A stretch of 64,000 bases of DNA from the NCBI RefSeq assembly GCF_964355755.1, contig NC_092671.1, positions 20,984,001 through 21,048,000 of the forward strand, in the 5' to 3' direction. Shown here piece after piece: positions 57,531-64,000 of this stretch. This DNA comes from Antedon mediterranea (taxonomy: Eukaryota; Echinodermata; Crinoidea; Comatulida; Antedonidae). Every line of letters begins with the position of its first letter. Position 1 is the first letter of the stretch. The notes below the pieces were generated by a model, which was not told the DNA's origin, searched no databases, and worked only from the letters and a program-made list of their open reading frames with translations. The translations under genes and the position numbers were made by a program.

Positions 57531-57690
57531 TCGTATACGTCCCGTATACGATATTCTTATCATGAATAAACAACGTATACGTTACGTATGCTAAACGTAT
57601 ACGACGCCAACTCTTTGTGGAGCAACAGAGTGGAAATAATGTAAACAGTGAAATCGTATACGTTTTCAGCGTATACGGATCATATACGGC
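57531..57690. repeat. Cluster of CGTATACG palindromes
   Basis: About six copies of CGTATACG in 160 bp (first near 57533, last near 57671), in different contexts, so not a simple tandem repeat. Confidence 0.7.
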
Positions 57691-57774
57691 TTTTTTGCAA
57701 AGGATAGTACTTGTTGGAGTTATATTATTTTGTACAATGTAGGTATTAAATTGAAAACTTCTTTTTTCTAAAAA

Positions 57775-57861
57775 TCGCATGGTCGGAGTATAAGTCGACC
57801 CCCGATTTTGCAATTAAAATTTTCCCACAAAGTCTCGGCCTATACTCCGGAAAATACGGTA
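57775..57861. repeat. Short hairpin with CCGTATTTTCC-type end
   Basis: GGAGTATAAGTCGA and TCGGCCTATACTCC face each other, and the right edge reads GGAAAATACGGTA, similar to the end of the TA-target MITE at 38103. It may be a very short or decayed MITE. Confidence 0.45.
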
Positions 57862-57902
57862 GGTGCATCATTTTTTTAAATTAATTGTCAGTTAAATTGT
57901 AA

Positions 57903-57932
57903 AAATGATCACCTATAATTCGTCAAAGTGAC
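57903..57932 (-). mobile_element. Minus-strand remnant of a type A 5' end
   Basis: Read on the minus strand: GTCACTTTGACGAATTATAG then GTGATCATT, as in A1 and A2, starting within the 5' hairpin. It ends 20 bp before the MRPL45 exon. Confidence 0.7.
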
Positions 57933-57952
57933 ATGTGATTTGTTGTTTACAG

Positions 57953-58017
57953 GTGCTATTTTTGAAGAGTATGTTCCTCCTGAAGGTGATGGTAAAGTGT
58001 CAGCTTTGTCCACTGAG
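57953..58017 (+). CDS. MRPL45, internal exon 2
   Basis: Begins after TTGTTTACAG and ends GAG before GTAATT. With the single base carried over from 40961 it encodes GAIFEEYVPPEGDGKVSALS and then TE, matching human MRPL45 ([20 protein letters not shown] in memory) at YVPPEGD and the serine-rich end. The phase 1 entry and phase 0 exit agree with both neighbours. The later part of the protein (TIM44-like mL45 fold) is not found up to 64000, so more exons lie beyond the window. The combination of two spliced exons in order, both open, argues for an active gene rather than a processed pseudogene. Confidence 0.85.
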
Positions 58018-58489
58018 GTAATTGTTTATTTGTTTTCAAACCAAATCCAAACACTATTTAGTTACTATAGTTCTTATAATATATCGATGTGATGTGTTTT
58101 GTTATACTATAGTTATTAGCAGTTACCCGTACAATGGATGCGCACCATCTTATATAGATTGCAAGTTTCCAGAACCAAAAAGATAGTACAGTAATATACT
58201 GTAGTACAATCCAGTGCACTCTTCCCTGGTAAATACACAAATCTGTAAATGGATGTACAGTACTGGTTAGAGGACTTTCGACATTCCTCGCGTGTTTTGA
58301 ACGAGTGTTGACCGAGCGTTGTTCGAGCATTGTTAGCGATATTCACAAGCGTTGCTAGCTTCGAGTAATACATTAAGGTCACAATCCACGCATGAACGGT
58401 TTTATCGAGCAGCGATTTCTGGGTAGCAGTTTATCTCGATGTCATTGTCTTTCGTGTTCCACGGCATTAGCATGAAAAAGCACCTCGAA

Positions 58490-59650
58490 ATACACCTTGT
58501 GCCGCCTTATATGGAGAGCTTGGTTGGTCTCCAATTAACGAGATTCATAACGCTCTTCGTATGAAATACTTCCATAGAATTATAAAGATGGAAAACTATC
58601 GATGGCCAAAAATTATGTTTATTGGAATGCTACAACTTAATTGTGAATTTAAAGACTTAAGGTATAAGTTTCTATCTTGTATAAACGATATTCTCTTGAA
58701 GTGTAATTGTGAATCCAAAAATATTTTCACCACTCTCTCAAATTATAAAGAAGTCTACTTTCCAATTTCTGAAATCTTAAGAAAACTTAACTATATAATG
58801 ATAGATGAATGGAGAATTGAATTGCAAAATAAATCAAGTCTCCACATCTATGAAACATTAAAATCAAAACCTGGACTTGAAAATTACTTAATTGATAAAA
58901 CTAATTTTGAAGGTGCTGCATTAAAATTTAAAGCTCGTTCAAATACGCTACCTTTGAATGATAGAACTGCAAATTGGAATATTGATAATAATAAAAAATG
59001 TAAATTGTGCGGTACAAATTCGGACGAAGACATCCATCATTTCATCCTTAATTGTCCAGCTTTAAATAATATACGTAATCAGGAATTATTTAATTTATAT
59101 GTGGATATGTATAGAAATGGCAGCAAAGATATGTTTGATACTTTTTATACTTCTCCTGAAAATGACAAACTTAAATATATTTTGGGATACTCAGATAATT
59201 TAATTGATGAAGAGTGTGAAAATATTTTAGATAGTTTTTGTAAAAGATACCTAAAACAAGCATGGCAATTTTGAAATGATTCACTGAATTCCATGACTCA
59301 ATAACTATGTTATCTACATTGCTACATTAAGTAAATTGAAAAAAAAAGTGGGAGGGGGGAGGAGTTGGGGGTTTTTCGTAATAAGCTGTGTTTATCAGCT
59401 GATTTTATTTTATTTTATACACTTTTACTATATCTTGTTTTGTATTCATTGTGTAAAGTAATGATCTACTGTATGTATCGATGTAAATTGGGGGGGGGGG
59501 GGGGGGTAGGATAGGGGTTGATAGTTGCTTTTGCCTTTTTTACTTTTCTGTTATTTGTTATATTTTATATTGTGAAGGATGCACCTTTGTGCTAAGTGTG
59601 CCACCGATCTAAAGGTGTAATTCCAAATAAATAAATAAATAAATAAATAA
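58490..59650 (+). mobile_element. 5'-truncated LINE 3' end
   Basis: ORF2 C-terminal frame (58497-59274), a 3' UTR with a G run at 59490-59506 and an (AAATA)-type tail AATAAATAAATAAATAAATA ending near 59650. Same orientation as MRPL45, in the intron after exon 2. Confidence 0.8.
58497..59274 (+). CDS. LINE ORF2 C-terminal region with zinc knuckle
   Basis: The open frame extends upstream of the first Met as ALYGELGWSPINEIHNALRM, a typical post-RT motif of animal non-LTR elements. Further on, EGAALKFKARSNTLPLNDRT is followed by CKLCGTNSDEDIHHFILNCP, the CxxC...HHxxxxC zinc-binding end. Length from the Met is 237 residues, and the RT domain itself is missing by 5' truncation. The frame has no stop until 59274, so insertion may be relatively recent. 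The clade (Jockey/I-like or other) cannot be fixed from this part. It is part of a retroelement, not a host gene. Confidence 0.8.
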
Positions 59651-60830
59651 GGCCGCTGTCGGCGACAATAATTTATTTTAGAAATACCAAAGTCAATCAT
59701 TCAACGTAAGTCAAAAACATATTCAGTGATGCGTCACGTGACGGTGATTAACACTGTAAACAAGCTTAATAATAGACGATTTTCGTTCGTTCAGCCGTGA
59801 CCAGCCAAGCGTAAACAACTTCTGAACGGAGGGTCGTGTATGAGAAAACGAATTACTGTAAAATGTTCTTAAAAGATTGGCCTACATAACTGTATGATTG
59901 AAAAAAATAATTAAACAAAATTTCACCGCCTAAAATCCACCGAAAAAAACACTACGGTGGTGACAAACGCCTACTGTATGCTTTACTCTGGAGTTTTTTA
60001 CAATGGATTTTAAGTGGTGAAAACAATTTGTTTAATTTAAGAACATTTTCCATTAATTTTTTTATCTTGTATGGCCCTCTGCTGTTAATGAGGAACGATT
60101 CTTCAATTAACATGGTGTCCAGAAAACACTGTTAAAATGTTATTTCTGTTGGTGGCTACTATTGAAAATATTAGGGGCAACACATTATTTACACACAATA
60201 CAGAGGCATTATAGTAGTAAAAGGATTCTCATCTAAAATGTTAAGGGTTTTCATCGAAGACATTAACGCGGAAAACGTACAATACAGTAATTGATCGATT
60301 ATTTGATTGAACCGTCCGCCGACTGGGCGCTCAAAGGAACAGAATAATGGCCTGACTGATGACTCGGAATTAACAATTATTCATTTTGATGTAAAGCACG
60401 AAGATATATATGTTCTCAATATAATCATAATATAATTAAATGTTTATGCGCCGATTTAATAAATTCCGCCTTTCATGTGTGTACTCCTAATTTTTAACAG
60501 TTTACCTTTTAAAAAAGGTAAACTGTGTGAGTGTTTGTGTGAGAGGAAATTGTACTGATAGAATCAGTAGAATATTTAATACTATGATTAGGACAATACA
60601 TTTTGATTAGAAATTTTTTTTCTTTCCAGGACAAATTCAACTTCAAATGAGAGGTGTATACATAGCTACGATAGGCCTATGGTTTAAGTACGAATGAATA
60701 GGTGTCATATTGGCTGATAATTAAAATATCTAATTTTGATCTGCGGGCCCCCAGCCTTCTTTTTCCTCTTACCATCCCAGCCACAATTAACAAACCTTAA
60801 CAACTCTGGACCTGGACAGTTCAAATTTAG
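59651..60830. other. Unique DNA with one strong hairpin
   Basis: No gene recognised. At 60497-60526 a 14-bp perfect stem (ACAGTTTACCTTTT, loop AA) is present. Confidence 0.5.
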
Positions 60831-61480
60831 TTACTTTTCCTAGTACAATTCCAATCATATACTTCATTACGCCAGACAAATTATGTTAGCCATCACTCCC
60901 AACCCATAATCCCTCAGTGGCAGTTTTCAAATGTAGTACATTTCCAGTATTGTTTCAGTAATGGTGATAGGCCTACATCCCCACCCCAAACTCTCATCCC
61001 CTTCCCAGGGATAATTAAAATACTTAAACAATTTCTTACCACATTTGATAACCTACTACACCTAGCCTAAGGAAAATCCCCACTATCCCCTGAACCCCAA
61101 CTTTCACACCCTATCTCCCAACCCTTCTCTCCCACCAATTCCCCCTCTCCCACCAATACCCCTCCCTCACCAATTCCCCTCCCCCTTTTTGAAATGTAAT
61201 TTAAAACCTTCCCGGTACAATTGCGATCATTTTGATAACCCATATGTATGGTTACGTGCAGAAACAGAAATTTGTATAACGAACAAACATCGAAAGTGGG
61301 GAAAAGTGGACCATTTTGACCACATTTTAGCCCCTAACTTGGATCCTAGATGGCGGATGATGTTCAAATGTAGTTTAGAACCTTCCCGGTAAAATTGAGG
61401 GCATTTTGATGCCCCATATGTAAGGTTACGTGCAGTAACAAAAATTTGTATAATGAACAAACAGACAAACAAACTATCTC
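60831..61480. repeat. Degenerate tandem repeats, ~175-bp unit
   Basis: The segment with ACCTTCCCGGTA, CATTTTGAT, CCCATATGTA, GGTTACGTGCAG and AATTTGTATAA is present at about 61195-61290 and 61370-61465. Weaker relatives (TTCAAATTTAGTTA, TTCAAATGTAGTAC) lie near 60820 and 60925. The intervening DNA is C-rich and simple. Confidence 0.6.
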
Positions 61481-61489
61481 ACTTATAAT

Positions 61490-62284
61490 ATAGATAAACC
61501 AAAAGTCATTTTGTATTAACACTTAGTGAAAATTTAAGTCATATCAAGGGCAAACTTTCTATGGATTAAAAATGGCATGTTTCACAAGAAGTTGCGCGCA
61601 CGCGCATTTAAATTTCAAAATGCGCAAAATTAATTTCTAATCAACTTTCTACACTGATCATGGCAATTTGTAAAATGTAACGCGCGCAAAAAAATTTAAG
61701 CGTAAGGTGCGCACGGAGCATACAAATCATGTGTTTTTCTCTTTTATTATAATTTTACAGCCTTTCCTAGTCATTTTAAAAAAGATTGACATCATTTCAA
61801 ATTTAAATGACGTCATACGACATGTTGATTTAGACCATTTGCGCGCGTTTTAGTTGAAAAAGTTATAAAATATTGTCAAAATAATCCCACTTTTGAGTCT
61901 ATTATAGCTCTTCAGGATCAAAGGTGACCCCCTAACATCTCGGATGTTATGACGTCATCGTATGGCCACACGAATGTAAAATATAGGATTTTGTCTCTTT
62001 CGTTATTGCTCATCACATTCAACAGAGCGCATCTCGCTTATACGTATTCCATTTTCCCCAAGATTTTAATATTGTCTACGTCAATCAACTATCTTTCACA
62101 TTAAGTTAAATATTTTAAATTTTATGACGTCATGTCTAAAAATGTAAATAACGTGGGTCACTTATTTTCATCTTTACAGTAAATTTCAATCTGTTATAGC
62201 TTGTCAGAATAAAAAGTGATAATCATAATTAAAACGTTTTCTGGAAGCTATTGGATTGTAGATACGAATTCAACGAGCGCATCT
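61490..62284 (-). mobile_element. Minus-strand fragment of the array element family (A/B mosaic)
   Basis: On the minus strand it has GTATCTACAATCCAATAGCT, TTTACTGTAAAGATGAAAAT, GGCCATACGATGACGTCAT, then GGGGTCACCTTTG as in type A, and finally GCGCATTTTGAAATTTAAAT. The order follows the array bodies, but the TGACGTCA-containing middle switches from type B to type A. No terminal hairpins. Confidence 0.7.
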
Positions 62285-62479
62285 CTCTTTTAGCTCCCAA
62301 AATTCTTCAAATTTGTATTAATGGAATTATTTAGATAATTATCTTCTAAAATTGTTTTCTTTACAGTGTTCTCCCCAGGATTCAGATCAAGCGTCACGCT
62401 TCCGCCCACCGCATTCCGACACTAAGTACTTGAGTCACAGCCTCACAATGTTGGGGCGAAGCGATTTTTGGTAATTTAC

Positions 62480-63110
62480 ACCCTAGATGGCCGGAAATGG
62501 TACTCTCGCATATAACATTTATGTTGAATGACACCACTAGTTTGGCCGGAAATAACACTTATAGCGCGCTAGCAAACAGCAAAACGATCGTTGCCTACTT
62601 TTTCCGCCAGTAAACATACGCGATAAGAAACATTTTTTGCGTTCATTACGAACATCGAGGGGGAAGTCATCAATGAAAAAAAATAGGCCTAAGCCTACTC
62701 ATAAGTAGGACAACTCTAGTTGGCCGGAAACAAAACTTTATAGCGTACCAGCAAACAGTAGAACCATCGTAGCCTACTTTTTCCGCCAGTAAACATACGT
62801 GAAAAAACTAGGACAACTCTGTAATTGGTCGGAAAGGACACTTTATAGCCCGCTAGCAAACAGCACGATTGCAGCCTACTTTTTCCGCCGGTAAACATAC
62901 GCGATAAGAAACATTTTTTGCGTTCATTAGGAACGTCAAGGGGAATTCCCCGATAAATAAAGACAAATCTGTAGTTGGCCGGAAAGGACACTTCATATCG
63001 CGCTAGCAAACATCCCAATCGTAGCCTACTTTTTCATAAACATACGCGATAAATGAAAAAAAAAAATATGCCTACTATACTCGCTTCATAGCGCGTTAGC
63101 AAACATTAAA
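62480..63110. repeat. Tandem repeat, five irregular units
   Basis: Units contain TTGGCCGGAAA, CACTTTATAGCGCGCTAGCA, AACAGC, TAGCCTACTTTTTCCGCC and AGTAAACATACGCGATAA. Starts near 62484, 62533, 62719, 62825 and 62975. Units differ by internal deletion. Minus-strand open frames across it follow the repeat and are not genes. Confidence 0.75.
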
Positions 63111-63114
63111 AGGG

Positions 63115-64000
63115 TGTGTAGAAAGCGACGACCTCGAATTGGACGACCCAACGACCCGGGCGACCTCGAATTGAACGACCCATAACACAAAACCGACGAC
63201 CCCTATAGCCTAGCCTAGCCTAGGCCTAAGTGTGGTATAACATCCCGAAGCCGAACATAGCCAAAGATCTTTAAACTATACCTTATTATATAATACTCGC
63301 AAGCAAGCAATTGATTGAAAAAATACAGAAATATCGCCATTTGATACTGATTGTGTCGACACGAACAAACGAAAAGATATGGAACGCCAAGAGTGCATCA
63401 TTAAAACTGCATTCGACATATTAAAAATAAATTAAAAAGAAATAAATATTATACAATACATGGTTAAACCATGGACGTATAATTACATCTCGTCTTCTTA
63501 TAACGAACACTATAGGCCTACCAAGCAGCGTAACATGTGCATGGGGGGATATGACCGGTTGGGCCGCCGACAAGTTGAGCCGCCGGTAATTTCTATGAAA
63601 CGGCCAGTGCGTCTTTTACGAAATTTCGCGTAGTGATAGAGTGGTGTCCTAGTAGGCCCTACATAAGTTCATGGTCTTTAGGTTTATTGTGTCATGAAAA
63701 TAAATAATAATTACATACTACAATTTTGTTGGTTTGAAACAGCAAAGGAAAGTAGTCATATTTAATAATTTAATTGTTTTTAATCTTTCAAGGTAAAAAT
63801 GCAGTGCACTCCATAATATTTTCTCGCGTGTATGCCTACACGTAAAATCACGTTGTCTCTCAGGACTAATAGAGTATTGATATTCTTCGAATGAGGTTAA
63901 ATAATAATTATTTTTTATTTACTATCTTTTATTATCATATTTTATTGAATTTTACAATGTTAATACACAAAATATTTTACAAAAAAACGGTGATTTTATG
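63115..64000. other. Possible single end of a Mutator-like element, then AT-rich DNA
   Basis: GGGTGTGTAGAAAGCGACGA with repeated CGACGACC and CGACCTCGAATTG resembles the left ends at 20395 and 47411 in style. No right end is seen up to 64000. No gene recognised. Confidence 0.3.

Larger units (their letters stand above)
40962..57952 (+). other. MRPL45 intron, ~17 kb, filled with transposons
   Basis: Bounded by donor GTACTG and acceptor TTGTTTACAG. It contains the SINE-like unit, the LINE at 41388-45625, the TIR element 43682-45144, a Penelope end, a hAT-like element, a Mutator-like MITE, the G-rich minisatellite and the whole nested array 2. All of these are annotated separately. Confidence 0.8.

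Noticed and set aside
62716-63018. 100-residue repetitive minus-strand protein
   Set aside because: It follows the tandem repeat at 62480-63110, with frame changes between units and no family resemblance.

Overview
The window is nuclear DNA of an animal, AT-rich and almost entirely built from transposable elements. Evidence for a marine invertebrate, perhaps an echinoderm or another invertebrate deuterostome, is indirect: Penelope, L2/CR1-like and Tx1/L1-like retroelements, Kolobok, pogo/Tigger, piggyBac, Harbinger and hAT-type DNA transposons lie together, and the palindrome TAGGCCTA is scattered through the unique sequence. The species is inferred with low confidence. The only host gene I can support is MRPL45 (mitochondrial large-subunit ribosomal protein). 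Two spliced plus-strand exons are at 40766-40961 and 57953-58017, separated by a ~17 kb intron packed with transposons. The first exon and the 3' exons were not found here.

Layout. 1-2500: AT-rich DNA with short repeats. 2504-3293: a small Penelope-like element with inverted terminal arms and a 14-bp target duplication. 3560-14643 (array 1) and 49686-56338 (array 2): stacks of ~1.5 kb elements. A lone member lies at 31873-36488, and minus-strand fragments lie near 30040 and 61500-62284. 16616-30415: a minus-strand element of a related type (H), split by a pogo/Tigger element (16871-25510) and a THAP-domain Kolobok element (25650-28964). The Tigger transposase gene is itself split by a 2-kb terminal-inverted-repeat (TIR) element and by a piggyBac-type element, and the latter carries a Mutator-like foldback element. 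31873-40600: Penelope with a 5' inversion, Tx1/L1-like LINE, L2/CR1-like LINE split by a Harbinger-type and a TA-target element, then H copy 2. 41000-49500 (MRPL45 intron): SINE-like unit, two-ORF LINE, unclassified TIR element, Penelope end, hAT-like element, Mutator-like MITE, and a 1.6-kb G-rich minisatellite. 58018-64000: LINE 3' end and minisatellites.

Main discovery. The two arrays look like tandem repeats but parse as nested brackets. Each ~1.5 kb body starts with CTAGA plus a 5' hairpin and should end in a 3' hairpin. Array 1 has seven 5' ends (two type A, five type B) and seven 3' hairpins (two A, five B). Array 2 has four and four, and the lone copy one and one. Closing each hairpin against the last open 5' end gives the right subfamily every time. 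Each element therefore inserted into the A-rich spacer just before the 3' hairpin of an older relative, without an evident target duplication. Hairpins at both ends with compensatory changes, and the absence of a TSD, suggest a non-autonomous single-strand (HUH-type: Helentron, Replitron or IS200/IS605-like) transposon that targets itself. The class assignment is inference. No transposase of that type is in the window.
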